Source of the DNA: Gammaproteobacteria bacterium
Lineage (GTDB): Bacteria > Pseudomonadota > Gammaproteobacteria > Steroidobacterales > Steroidobacteraceae
NCBI GenBank assembly: GCA_003162555.1
Contig: PMNQ01000079.1
Coordinates: forward strand, 1 to 8,971
Direction: 5' to 3'
DNA length: 8,971 bases
A program made the position numbers and the translations under genes. Below the pieces are notes generated by a model. That model was given only the letters and a program-made list of their open reading frames with translations. It was not told the origin of the DNA and did no database searches. Positions 1 to 7,348 of the stretch are shown piece by piece (position 1 is the stretch's first letter; each line of letters starts with the position of its first letter).

Positions 1-1894
1 TGGCGGTGCGCACGCTGCGCTGCGTCTTGTGAAACTCGACGCACTGCGGCTCGAAGCCCAGGCCGCAGAAATCGAGAATGCGTCGCACGTTGCCCTCGAG
101 GTCATCGACGACATCCTCGTGCTGCACGCGCAGGATCCATCCCGGCAGCACGCGGTCCCAGTGGCGCATCAGCTCGAGGTAGGTGCGGTAGTAGCGCGCA
201 ATGTCCTCGAAGCTGTAGGTGAACTCCTGGCCCTTGGCGAACAGCTGCTTGAAATTGCTGAAACAGCAGGCGATCGGCTCGCGCCGCGCGTCGATGATCC
301 TGGCGTGCGGTAGAATCTGATGAATAAGTCCCAGGTGCCTGAAATTATTTGGCATCTTGTCAATGAAATGGGGCTTTCCGCTGCGATAGACGCGGGTGGC
401 ATCCAGGTACTGCTGGCCCAGGCGCCGAAGATCCTCTGGGGCCAGTTCGGTCAGCACCCGCGGGTAGCGCGGATGCTGCAGGTCGGGATCTCGGCCGCGG
501 AGCTTCGCAACAATCTGCTGGATGTTGGCCAGTTCCTGCGTGCCTTCGACCATCGAATGCGAAGCCAGGATCTGTTCGACCAGCGTCGAACCGGAGCGCG
601 GCAGGCCGATGATGAAGATCGGATCCGGGTCGGGCGCGCCGCAGCCCTTAGTGCGCGTAAAAAATTCCGCCGTGCAGACCTCGATCTGCTCCCGCGTGTT
701 GGTCTCGATGATCTCCGGCTGGTAATGGCTCTCGGCACGTTTCAGGGCATTGCCCATTTCGTAGCAGCGGAAGGATTCGGCATAGTCGCCGCGGTCCTCC
801 AGCGCCTTGCCCAGTGCAAAGCACAGGTGGTAGCGATCGATCCGGGCGCGCGACGGATCGGCCAGCAGGGCGCGGATCTGCGCCAGTTCCTCGTCCGTGA
901 AACGGTAGGTCTTGAGGTTGGCAAGGCTCCAGTAGGCGTCCCCGAATCCGGGCCGGCTGGCCGCAGCCTTGCGGTAGGATCCGATTGCTTCTTCGCGCCG
1001 GCCGAGTGTCTTCAGTGCATGCGCAATGGAGAGGTGCACGTCGGCGTCGGCGCCGGTGCCCTGCAGGACCTCCCGATAGAGCTTCACCGCGCGTTCGTGC
1101 TGCCCGAGGCCCACGCAGGCGGTGGCCTGCAGGCCCTGGTAATGCAACCGGTTGGCAGGATCCTCACGCACCAGACGCTCGAGTTCCCGCTGCGCTTCCG
1201 GGTACCGTTGCAGTTCGATGAGCGTCTCGGCGTACTCGGCGCGCGCCAGGCGGTAGTCCGGCGCAATTTCGAGCAGCGCGGACAGCAGCAACTCGGCGTC
1301 ATCGTAGACCTTGCGTGACATGCCGATCCGCGCGAGCAACCGCATGGCTTCGACGTCTTCGCCATGCTGGAGCAGATAGGCCCGCACCCGGGCCTCGGCC
1401 GCGTCCAGATCGCCATCCATGAACAGCCCGGTGGCCGTCACGACCTCGGGTGGCAGGTTCCGGAGCGTCGCTACGTGGCCGGCTGCCATCGCCATGTTGC
1501 CAGGTTGCCTGAGGATGCGGTACAGGCCCTCGAGCATGCTCCAGCTGGCCGGCAGCGCGTTATTGATGTTCACGGCGGCCAGGAAGGCCTCGAGCGCCTG
1601 CGGCGCCTGGCGCAGCTCCACGTAACAGTGCCCGCGCTCTTCATACAGGCGGCTGAATCGCGGGTAGTGCTGTTGAAGGACCGCCAGCGCATGGAGCGCC
1701 TCCGGGATGCGGCCGAGGAACCGCAGCGCGCTGGCCACGTACAGGAGCGTGTCCCGGTGGTTTGGGATCCGCACGAGCAGCGCTTCGCCGGCCTGCAGCG
1801 CCTCAGCGAACCTCTTCTGGCGCAGCAACTCCGCCAGGCCCGCGAGCTCGGCGGCGTTCACTGCGGTGCCAGGCGTGGCATCCGTTGCATTCAT
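1..1894 (-). CDS. TPR-repeat sulfotransferase, 3' end cut by window edge
   Basis: An uninterrupted frame runs from ATG at 1894 to the left edge (631 full codons, no stop), so the C-terminus is missing, probably by only some tens of residues. Roughly residues 15-390 are helical tetratricopeptide repeats, for example the RYPEAQRELERLV and GQHERAVKLYREVL stretches. From about residue 415 comes a PAPS-dependent sulfotransferase domain. Its 5'-phosphosulfate loop is IIGLPRSGST (428-437), and its 3'-phosphate motif is R538-x7-S546 within ARREPIACCFSNF. The product should transfer sulfate from PAPS to an unknown acceptor; the TPRs may bind a protein partner. No signal peptide is seen, so a cytoplasmic location is likely. 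The start lies 8 bases after the T-tract of the receptor gene's terminator, with only a weak GGA as ribosome binding site. Family assignment is firm; substrate is unknown. Confidence 0.93.
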   Translation of the reverse strand, partial: MNATDATPGTAVNAAELAGLAELLRQKRFAEALQAGEALLVRIPNHRDTLLYVASALRFLGRIPEALHALAVLQQHYPRFSRLYEERGHCYVELRQAPQALEAFLAAVNINNALPASWSMLEGLYRILRQPGNMAMAAGHVATLRNLPPEVVTATGLFMDGDLDAAEARVRAYLLQHGEDVEAMRLLARIGMSRKVYDDAELLLSALLEIAPDYRLARAEYAETLIELQRYPEAQRELERLVREDPANRLHYQGLQATACVGLGQHERAVKLYREVLQGTGADADVHLSIAHALKTLGRREEAIGSYRKAAASRPGFGDAYWSLANLKTYRFTDEELAQIRALLADPSRARIDRYHLCFALGKALEDRGDYAESFRCYEMGNALKRAESHYQPEIIETNTREQIEVCTAEFFTRTKGCGAPDPDPIFIIGLPRSGSTLVEQILASHSMVEGTQELANIQQIVAKLRGRDPDLQHPRYPRVLTELAPEDLRRLGQQYLDATRVYRSGKPHFIDKMPNNFRHLGLIHQILPHARIIDARREPIACCFSNFKQLFAKGQEFTYSFEDIARYYRTYLELMRHWDRVLPGWILRVQHEDVVDDLEGNVRRILDFCGLGFEPQCVEFHKTQRSVRTA

Positions 1895-1902
1895 GGGCGT
1901 CC

Positions 1903-1933
1903 AAAAAAAGGGCGGACACCGAAGTGTCCGCCC
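1903..1933 (-). terminator. Intrinsic terminator with UUCG loop after the TonB receptor gene
   Basis: Read on the minus strand, a perfect 10-bp stem (arms 1933-1924 and 1919-1910) closes a TTCG loop in the extra-stable C(UUCG)G context. It is followed directly by seven Ts (1909-1903). It begins 28 bases after the receptor stop codon and ends 8 bases before the sulfotransferase ATG. On the plus strand no T-run follows the stem, so it works in the minus direction. Confidence 0.93.
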
Positions 1934-1961
1934 TTGATCTTACTCCAACGCGAATTGCGGC

Positions 1962-4670
1962 TTAGAACTTGTAGCCGAATTCCAGCGTCATCACGCGCGG
2001 CCGCAGCGGCACCACCTGCTTGATGAACTGACCCGAGCTGATGCTCGTGGCAGCGTCGTTGTTGCCCAGGTTGTTGGCCGTGAGCTGCACTGTCCAGGCG
2101 TCCTTGGCCACGCCGATGGCGCCGTCGTACGTGTCGTAGCCCGGGATGTCGTACTTGAGGAGCGTGGTGGTGTATGCCGCGTTCGGCGCGTCGCCGTTCG
2201 GGAAGCTCTCCGGCTCGTTCCGATAGTGCGCCGTGTGGTTCATACCCAGGCTCCAGAAGCCCTTGTATTCGCCAGCGGTGAAATCGTAACGGGCGCGGAC
2301 ATTGAACTGCAAGGCGGGCGAGTACGCCGGCGAGGTGTCGAGCACGCCGTACGGGTTGGTATAGGGCTGGCCCTTGATCTGAGTGATGCACTGGCCGATC
2401 GGGGTTGGGTTGTCCGCCGCGACCCGGTTGCTCTGCAGGCAGGGTGCATTCGTCTGGTTCGAACTGTTCCAGGAGCTTGAACCCTGCACCGTCAGGCCCT
2501 GGGTCAGGCGAGCGACAAACTGCACCTCGACGCCCTTGACCTGATAGGTCGGACCGTTGATGTCGAAGGTCGTGTTGCCCAGGTGCGTGGGATCGAACAG
2601 CGGCAGCTGGACGCCCTTCCAGTCCATCATGTAACCGGAAACATTGACCTGCAGGCGGTGGTTGAACCACTGGCTCTTGAGGCCGACTTCCTTGTTGGTC
2701 AGGTTGTCGGAATCGTAGCCGACCGGCTTGTTGAACTGCTTGCCCGTGCCGTCCGCGTAGTAAGGAGCCACGGCCTTGAGGCTGATCACGCTACCGTCGA
2801 TATTGGTCTTGGTACGGTTGAAGCCACCCGGACGGAAGCCCTCCGAATAGGTGACGTAGGCCAGCACGTCAGGCGTGATGTGCCAGGTGATATTGCCGCG
2901 GTACTTGGTGCCGCTCTCGCTCTTGTGCAGGTTGATGCCAAAGCCCTGGCGCACCGAACCGTTGGGCACGTTCAGCACGCTCGATGAGGCGCTGTAGTAC
3001 TCGGAGCCTTCCTCGAACTCGTCGTACTTGTAGTGGCGCGCACCGACCGTCGCGGTCAGCACCTTCGGGATCAGGTCGAGGTCGAAGGAGCCGAAGAACG
3101 CCGTCTGCTTGTAGCCGCGCCGCACGTCCTCGCCAAAGGCCGTGCCGGCGTTCTCACGCAGGCTCGGATCGTTGGCAAAGAAGCCGGGGATCGGGCCGGG
3201 CGCTGCAACGCAATCAGGTCCCGGGGGCACGATCGGGCCCATGGTCGGATCCAGGTTCCAGGGCGCGAGCGCGATTGCCAGGTTTCCCGGGGTGCATTGC
3301 GGCGCGCCCATGTAGTTGAAGTTCATGTCGTCATAGATGGTGAAGTTCTCGTGGAACGCACCCACCAGCGCCCGGAATCGCTTGTCATCCGGGGTCGAAA
3401 TGCGCAATTCGTGGCTGTCATGCGTATTCCGGACCTGGTCGCGCCAAGAACCCACCGGCGGGTAGCAGGAGGTCGGTTTCGTGGAGCGGAAGTAGGAGTA
3501 GCCCGCTCCCTGGCCGCTGCAGGCGTAGTAGGAGCCGTGGAAGGAGCGCAGGTAGTTCGAGTAGTCCTCCTGGCCGTCGATGTGGCGCGAGAGGTAGCTG
3601 CCGGTGTAAACCACCTTCAGCAGGTCACCCAGTTTTCCGTTCACCGTCCATGCCGTGCTCGTGTAGCGGTCCTTGGAGAAGGCCGGGGCAAAGTTCATCG
3701 TCTGGTACGGGGACAGGGCCTGGCCATTCGGACCCACCGGTTCCGTGGACCAGTAGCCGTGAGCCGCGGAATTCTGGTAGTTCTGCTGCAGCAGCAGGTC
3801 CCAATCATCGCTGATCTGCAACAGCGCCGCCAGGCGGATGCCCTGCTTGTTCGCGGTGTTGAGGTTTATGCCCTGCACGCCGACATTGCCAACCTCTCCG
3901 CTGCCCGGGCGCACCGGCGGTTCGCCGACTCCCGTGAGCGTCTGCGGAGGAACCGAAATCGTGCCGCCCACGTTCGAAATATAGCCGCCGCGGCTGTCAC
4001 TGAAGATCGTTGCCCGCACTGCCAACTTGCCGGGGATGAGCGGCAGGTTGAATGTGCCGTTGATGTTCGAGTTGGGATCACCACCAGCGGTGACGCCATA
4101 GCCGGCATTGAATGTGCCGCTGGTTTCGTTCAGCTTTGGCTTGTTGGTGATGTAGCGCACCGCGCCGGCCTGCGAACCACCACCGAACAGCGTGCCCTGC
4201 GGGCCTTCGAGCACCTCGACACGTTCGAGGTCGACCATGTAGACGTCGTTGTTGCGCGCCGGGAACTGCATCGACTGGTCGTCGAGGTACAGTGCTACGT
4301 TCGGGAAGGGGGCCGTCGTCGACTGCGACTGGTTTCCAGAACCACCGCTGCTCAGGCCGCGCATGAAGATGTTGCCGGTGCCGGGTGCGCCGTTGCCGCT
4401 GAAGGACACGTTTGGCGTGTACTTGAGCAGGTCATTCATGGTGGTGACGTTCAGGGACTTCAGCTGCTCGCCGCTGACGGCCTGAATGGTGATAGGCACG
4501 TTCTGGATGTTTTCATTGCGACGCTGCGCCGTGACCACGATCTCTTCGAGGCCGCTGCTAGCAGCGGCGGTGGCATCGGCCGCCATCACGGTCGGCGCGA
4601 AACCCGCTGCGGCCGTGGTGGTACCCAAAATGGCCCAGATAGCGCGCTGGATCGATTGATTTGAACTCAA
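1962..4670 (-). CDS. TonB-dependent outer-membrane receptor
   Basis: This is a TonB/ExbBD-energised outer-membrane importer of 902 residues from the preferred TTG start. Order of parts: a signal peptide (hydrophobic stretch about 10-25, likely cut after VMA at residue 30); a TonB-box-like EEIVVTA (42-48); a plug domain (about 55-170) with FMRGL and VEVLEGPQGTLFGG (from 151); then a long beta-barrel ending EFGYKF with the C-terminal Phe used in barrel assembly. An ATG at 4811 opens the same frame. It would put 47 polar, Arg-rich residues before the signal peptide, whereas TTG at 4670 has GGGGAG six bases upstream. Six cysteines lie in three close pairs (384/402, 459/487, 744/761), probably loop disulfides. 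It diverges from the methyltransferase-like gene and is closed by a strong terminator. The ligand cannot be read from the sequence. Confidence 0.95.
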   Translation of the reverse strand: MSSNQSIQRAIWAILGTTTAAAGFAPTVMAADATAAASSGLEEIVVTAQRRNENIQNVPITIQAVSGEQLKSLNVTTMNDLLKYTPNVSFSGNGAPGTGNIFMRGLSSGGSGNQSQSTTAPFPNVALYLDDQSMQFPARNNDVYMVDLERVEVLEGPQGTLFGGGSQAGAVRYITNKPKLNETSGTFNAGYGVTAGGDPNSNINGTFNLPLIPGKLAVRATIFSDSRGGYISNVGGTISVPPQTLTGVGEPPVRPGSGEVGNVGVQGINLNTANKQGIRLAALLQISDDWDLLLQQNYQNSAAHGYWSTEPVGPNGQALSPYQTMNFAPAFSKDRYTSTAWTVNGKLGDLLKVVYTGSYLSRHIDGQEDYSNYLRSFHGSYYACSGQGAGYSYFRSTKPTSCYPPVGSWRDQVRNTHDSHELRISTPDDKRFRALVGAFHENFTIYDDMNFNYMGAPQCTPGNLAIALAPWNLDPTMGPIVPPGPDCVAAPGPIPGFFANDPSLRENAGTAFGEDVRRGYKQTAFFGSFDLDLIPKVLTATVGARHYKYDEFEEGSEYYSASSSVLNVPNGSVRQGFGINLHKSESGTKYRGNITWHITPDVLAYVTYSEGFRPGGFNRTKTNIDGSVISLKAVAPYYADGTGKQFNKPVGYDSDNLTNKEVGLKSQWFNHRLQVNVSGYMMDWKGVQLPLFDPTHLGNTTFDINGPTYQVKGVEVQFVARLTQGLTVQGSSSWNSSNQTNAPCLQSNRVAADNPTPIGQCITQIKGQPYTNPYGVLDTSPAYSPALQFNVRARYDFTAGEYKGFWSLGMNHTAHYRNEPESFPNGDAPNAAYTTTLLKYDIPGYDTYDGAIGVAKDAWTVQLTANNLGNNDAATSISSGQFIKQVVPLRPRVMTLEFGYKF

Positions 4671-4676
4671 GGTAGT

Positions 4677-4682
4677 CTCCCC
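4677..4682 (-). promoter_or_regulatory. Ribosome binding site that decides the receptor's TTG start
   Basis: GGGGAG on the minus strand stands six bases before TTG at 4670. This is the best Shine-Dalgarno match near any candidate start of the receptor. It places the signal peptide at the N-terminus, whereas the ATG at 4811 lacks an equally good site and leads into a non-signal sequence. Confidence 0.75.
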
Positions 4683-4717
4683 AACTTGAATGATGCCGGC
4701 CTGGCGTTGTCTTGCTT

Positions 4718-4733
4718 GCCGCAGCACTGCGGC
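4718..4733. repeat. Inverted repeat in the receptor leader
   Basis: GCCGCAG and CTGCGGC flank a 2-bp centre (7-bp arms). It lies 48 bases upstream of the receptor TTG. It could be a protein-binding dyad or a small mRNA hairpin in the leader, or chance in GC-rich DNA. Confidence 0.3.
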
Positions 4734-4795
4734 GCGCATCCCCAGCCGGACTGTACCCGCCCGGCGACATAGTATCCACTCCCGCGCTATCTGAA

Positions 4796-4830
4796 AACTA
4801 GATCGGGGCATCCGATTTCCAGATTTAGTT
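4796..4830. repeat. Spaced inverted repeat, possible operator
   Basis: AACTAGATC (4796-4804) and GATTTAGTT (4822-4830) are inverted copies with one mismatch, separated by 17 bases. The arms are AT-rich against a GC-rich background and the dyad sits in the middle of the divergent region, a usual place for a shared operator. No regulator gene is in the window and I cannot tie the dyad to a known family. Confidence 0.3.
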
Positions 4831-4931
4831 GCGTTTTTGCCACGGTCTTGCCCGCCGCCTTCAGCGAGGCCAAAGGGGTGGCTACCACAGGTTTATTGCC
4901 GTTGTAATCGTCCGGCCTCAGTATCGGGTTC

Positions 4932-6509
4932 GTGACGCGCCCAGAACTACCGCGGCCTGACGCTGAGCACCGCGAGACCGGCCAATCAACGAGTCCGCGC
5001 CGCCGGCCTGGCAGCCGTGCCCACCGCTCGACCGGCCCCTCGCTGGCACCGATGCCGCGGCTCGAGAACCCGTTTCCACCGCTCGAATTGCTCAGCGGCG
5101 AGCAGGTGGAGCGAATCCTGCGCTCGGCTTACCGCGTGCTGGAGGAGGCCGGGCTCGAAATCCGCAATGAGGCAGCGCGCGAGATCTACCGTCGCCACGG
5201 CGCGATTGTCGATGAGGCGACACAGCTGGTGCGCATCGGACGCGACATCGTGGATGCGCAGATCGCGCTGGCACCGGAGCAGTTCGTACTCCACTCGCGG
5301 AACCCCGGGCGGCACCTGCATGTCGGCGCCAACGTGGTCAACTTCGGACCGGTGAGCGGCGCTCCGAATATCAGTGATCTCGAACGCGGGCGGCGTTATG
5401 GCGACCTTGAGGGCTTTCGCAATATCCTGCATCTGACGCAGGCGCTGGGAATTCTCCACTGGCAGGGCGGCATCGTCGTCGAGCCGACGGACATTCCAGT
5501 GCCAGTGCGGCACCTGTCGATTTTCCAGGCGCATATCGAATGTTCCGACATCGTCTGGGGCGCACGCGGCGTCGGTGGCGTGCAGGCTGAAGACGCGGTG
5601 GCCATGTCGGCGATCGAGCACGGTTGCACGATCGAGCAGCTGGCCGCGCGGCCGACGTTGCTGTCGATCACCAACGTCAATTCGCCACGGCGAGTTGATG
5701 CCGAGATCCTCGACAACATCATGGTCATGGCGCAGCACGGCCAGTGCGTGGTTATCACGCCGTTCACGTTGATGGGCGCGATGGCGCCGATCACGCTGGC
5801 TGGCGCGCTGGTGCAACAGACAGCCGAGGCGCTTGGCATCATCGCGCTGTGCCAGATGGTGCGACCCGGCGCGCCCTGCGTCATGGGTGGTTTTACTTCG
5901 AACGTGGATATGCGCACCGGCTCGCCAGCTTTCGGCACGCCCGAATACGTGCACGCCGTCATCGCCGGGGCGCAGATCGGGCGGCGGCTGAAATTGCCGG
6001 TGCGCACCAGTTCGGTGAATGCCTCGCCGGTTGTCGACGCGCAGTCGACCTGGGAAACAGCTTTCTCGTTGCAGGCAGCAATCCTCAGCCACAGCCACCT
6101 GATCAATCACGCTGCCGGCTGGCTGGAAGGCGGCCTGACGGCCTCGCTCGAGAAAATCGTTGTTGACGCCGAGATGTTGCGCAACTGGGAGGCGATCTTG
6201 AAGCCGGTCGATTTCAGTGACGACGATCTCGGCATCGAAGCAATCAAAGCGGTGCCCGCGGGCGGACATTTCTTTGGTTCGCCGCACACGCTGGCGCGCT
6301 ACGAGAAGGCGTTCTACCGGCCCTTGCTGTCGGACTGGTCGAATTTCGAGAACTGGACTGACGCGGGTTCGCGCAATGCCACGCAGCGCGCCACCGGCAT
6401 CTGGAAAAAGTTGCTGGCCGAACATGTTCCGCCACCTCTCGATCCGGCGATCCGGGAAGCTATCGAGGCCTACGTCGCCAGGCGCACCATCGAAATCAAC
6501 CGCGCGTGA
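4932..6509 (+). CDS. MttB-superfamily (trimethylamine/betaine methyltransferase-like) protein
   Basis: The 525-residue product matches the trimethylamine methyltransferase (MTTB) family through its length, the N-terminal LLSGEQVERILRSAYRVLEE segment (53-72), the FGPVSGAPN turn (138-146), SITNVNSP (245-252), SPAFGTPE (331-338) and the late HAAGWLEGGLTASLEK block from 393. Characterised members demethylate trimethylamine or quaternary amines (glycine betaine for MtgB) by passing methyl to a corrinoid protein. The frame has no in-frame TAG, so it belongs to the non-pyrrolysine branch. No corrinoid protein or partner methyltransferase is visible, so its substrate and acceptor are open. The start is GTG at 4932, with an in-frame stop at 4905 upstream; ATG at 5052 is an alternative that removes a Pro/Arg-rich 40-residue tail. 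Neither has a clear ribosome binding site. It is translationally coupled to the next gene. Confidence 0.9.
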   Translation: MTRPELPRPDAEHRETGQSTSPRRRPGSRAHRSTGPSLAPMPRLENPFPPLELLSGEQVERILRSAYRVLEEAGLEIRNEAAREIYRRHGAIVDEATQLVRIGRDIVDAQIALAPEQFVLHSRNPGRHLHVGANVVNFGPVSGAPNISDLERGRRYGDLEGFRNILHLTQALGILHWQGGIVVEPTDIPVPVRHLSIFQAHIECSDIVWGARGVGGVQAEDAVAMSAIEHGCTIEQLAARPTLLSITNVNSPRRVDAEILDNIMVMAQHGQCVVITPFTLMGAMAPITLAGALVQQTAEALGIIALCQMVRPGAPCVMGGFTSNVDMRTGSPAFGTPEYVHAVIAGAQIGRRLKLPVRTSSVNASPVVDAQSTWETAFSLQAAILSHSHLINHAAGWLEGGLTASLEKIVVDAEMLRNWEAILKPVDFSDDDLGIEAIKAVPAGGHFFGSPHTLARYEKAFYRPLLSDWSNFENWTDAGSRNATQRATGIWKKLLAEHVPPPLDPAIREAIEAYVARRTIEINRA

Positions 6510-7321
6510 GCGGGTGGATCGCCAACGCCCGCATGTATGCGGTGACGCCAAAGGCCGAGGCGGCCTGGCGGGCATTGCTCGAACACGTCTCGCGCGACGC
6601 AGGCGTGGCGCTGCGCTACGAACCATACCCGGCGCCGCAGCCGCTCGAGCCACTCTGGTCGCGCGCCGATCTGGGCGCCGTGTTCATGTGCGGCTTTCCC
6701 GTTGCGCTGGGGCTCGCACCAGTGGTGCCGATCGCGGCCCCGATTCCGGTCGCGGCCTGGGCGGGCGGCAGGGCGGCCTACCGCAGCAACCTGATCGTGC
6801 GGCGCGATGCGCCGTATGCAACGCTCGAAGACAGCTTCGGCGCTCGCGCCGGCTACACGGTGGCGCACTCGCAGTCGGGTTTCAATGCCTTCCGCCATCA
6901 CCTGCTCAGGTACCGCAGTGCCGCGCGCCCCAATCTGTACGCTTCGATGACCGGCAATCTGGTGACCGCGCGCGCCGTGCTGGATGCCGTGCTCGCCGGG
7001 CGGATCGACATCGGGCCGCTCGATGCCTACTGGCACTTGCTGCTCGAACACCATTCACCGGAGCTGACGGCTGGAGTGCGCGTGCTGGCGACCACGGCAC
7101 TGACTCCGATCCCGGCTTTCGTGGCTGCGTCGGCGGCGCCGGCCGAAATGGTCGCGGCGCTCCGAGCCGCGTTCCTGTCCGCGGCCAGCCAGCCCTGGTT
7201 CGAATCTTTGCGCGATCCGCTGCAGCTCGCAGGATTTGCCGCCGTGACCGTGGCGGACTACGCGCCGTACCTCGAGTGGGATCGCGAGGCCAGGGCGGCT
7301 GGCTACGAGCTGCCCGCATAG
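6506..7321 (+). CDS. PhnD-like substrate-binding-fold protein without signal peptide
   Basis: This 271-residue protein resembles the PhnD/phosphonate-type periplasmic binding proteins. It has an N-terminal ARMYAVTPKAEAAWRALLEHV strand-helix, a central YRSNLIVRRDAPYATLED segment, a ligand-loop-like SQSGFNAFRHH (from Ser122) and a later GRIDIGPLDAYWHLL stretch in which family members complete the cleft. The mature-type fold starts at once: there is no signal peptide or lipobox, and the region upstream is the preceding gene. It therefore probably stays in the cytoplasm unless exported in an unusual way. Its GTG overlaps the upstream TGA by 4 bp (GTGA), with no separate ribosome binding site, so the two are coupled. 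Family-level assignment is good; whether it senses, delivers or converts a ligand is unknown. Phosphonate as ligand is not implied. Confidence 0.82.
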   Translation: MSGWIANARMYAVTPKAEAAWRALLEHVSRDAGVALRYEPYPAPQPLEPLWSRADLGAVFMCGFPVALGLAPVVPIAAPIPVAAWAGGRAAYRSNLIVRRDAPYATLEDSFGARAGYTVAHSQSGFNAFRHHLLRYRSAARPNLYASMTGNLVTARAVLDAVLAGRIDIGPLDAYWHLLLEHHSPELTAGVRVLATTALTPIPAFVAASAAPAEMVAALRAAFLSAASQPWFESLRDPLQLAGFAAVTVADYAPYLEWDREARAAGYELPA

Positions 7322-7338
7322 GGCCGGTTTACCGGCCC
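7321..7338. terminator. GC hairpin between convergent genes
   Basis: GGGCCGG and CCGGCCC form a 7-bp stem around a TTTA loop (extendable to 8 bp with a TT loop). It begins at the last base of the plus-strand stop codon and lies in the 27-bp gap before the convergent desaturase stop. Neither side has a proper T-run, so it may be a weak bidirectional or 3'-end-protecting hairpin rather than a classic intrinsic terminator. Confidence 0.55.
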
Positions 7339-7348
7339 TCGCAATAAA

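Larger units (their letters stand above)
4671..4931. other. Divergent intergenic region between receptor and methyltransferase-like gene
   Basis: These 261 bases separate two divergent genes and must hold both promoters if the starts are right. I see no strong sigma-70 promoter. On the plus strand, TTGCCG (4896-4901) with CAGTAT (4919-4924) at 17 bp is only a weak pair. On the minus strand a GATACT-like element near 4770 lacks a good -35 partner. Two imperfect dyads (4718-4733 and 4796-4830) are listed separately. No tRNA or riboswitch core was recognised. Confidence 0.6.

Noticed and set aside
320..2023. Plus-strand open frames (320-1318, 1364-2023) over the sulfotransferase
   Set aside because: They are antisense to the sulfotransferase, which has intact PAPS motifs and TPRs on the minus strand; one also crosses the terminator and the receptor's end.
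1891..2670. 259-codon minus-strand frame overlapping the receptor C-terminus
   Set aside because: Out-of-frame shadow of the receptor; it reads through the terminator hairpin and shows no domain.
3779..3798. CTG/CAG-rich repeat-like stretch
   Set aside because: It encodes Leu-Leu-Gln-Gln in the receptor barrel; codon use explains the pattern.
3033..4664. 543-codon plus-strand open frame antisense to the receptor
   Set aside because: It mirrors the receptor gene in GC-rich DNA; its translation is Arg/Val/Ala-rich with no recognisable domain, while the opposite strand encodes clear TonB-receptor motifs.
4896..4924. TTGCCG - 17 bp - CAGTAT as promoter of the methyltransferase-like gene
   Set aside because: Only half of the -10 bases match and it abuts the start codon; too weak to list as a promoter.
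4932..6509. Pyrrolysine-containing MttB
   Set aside because: The frame is continuous without an internal TAG, so no pyrrolysine codon is present.
4986..6653. 555-codon minus-strand open frame antisense to the MttB-like gene
   Set aside because: Low-complexity Arg/Asp/His-rich translation without domain features; the plus strand holds a complete family match and a coupled downstream gene.
6217..7347. 376-codon plus-strand frame over the MttB-like and PhnD-like genes
   Set aside because: Arg-rich translation typical of an off-frame in GC-rich DNA; it crosses two well-supported genes.
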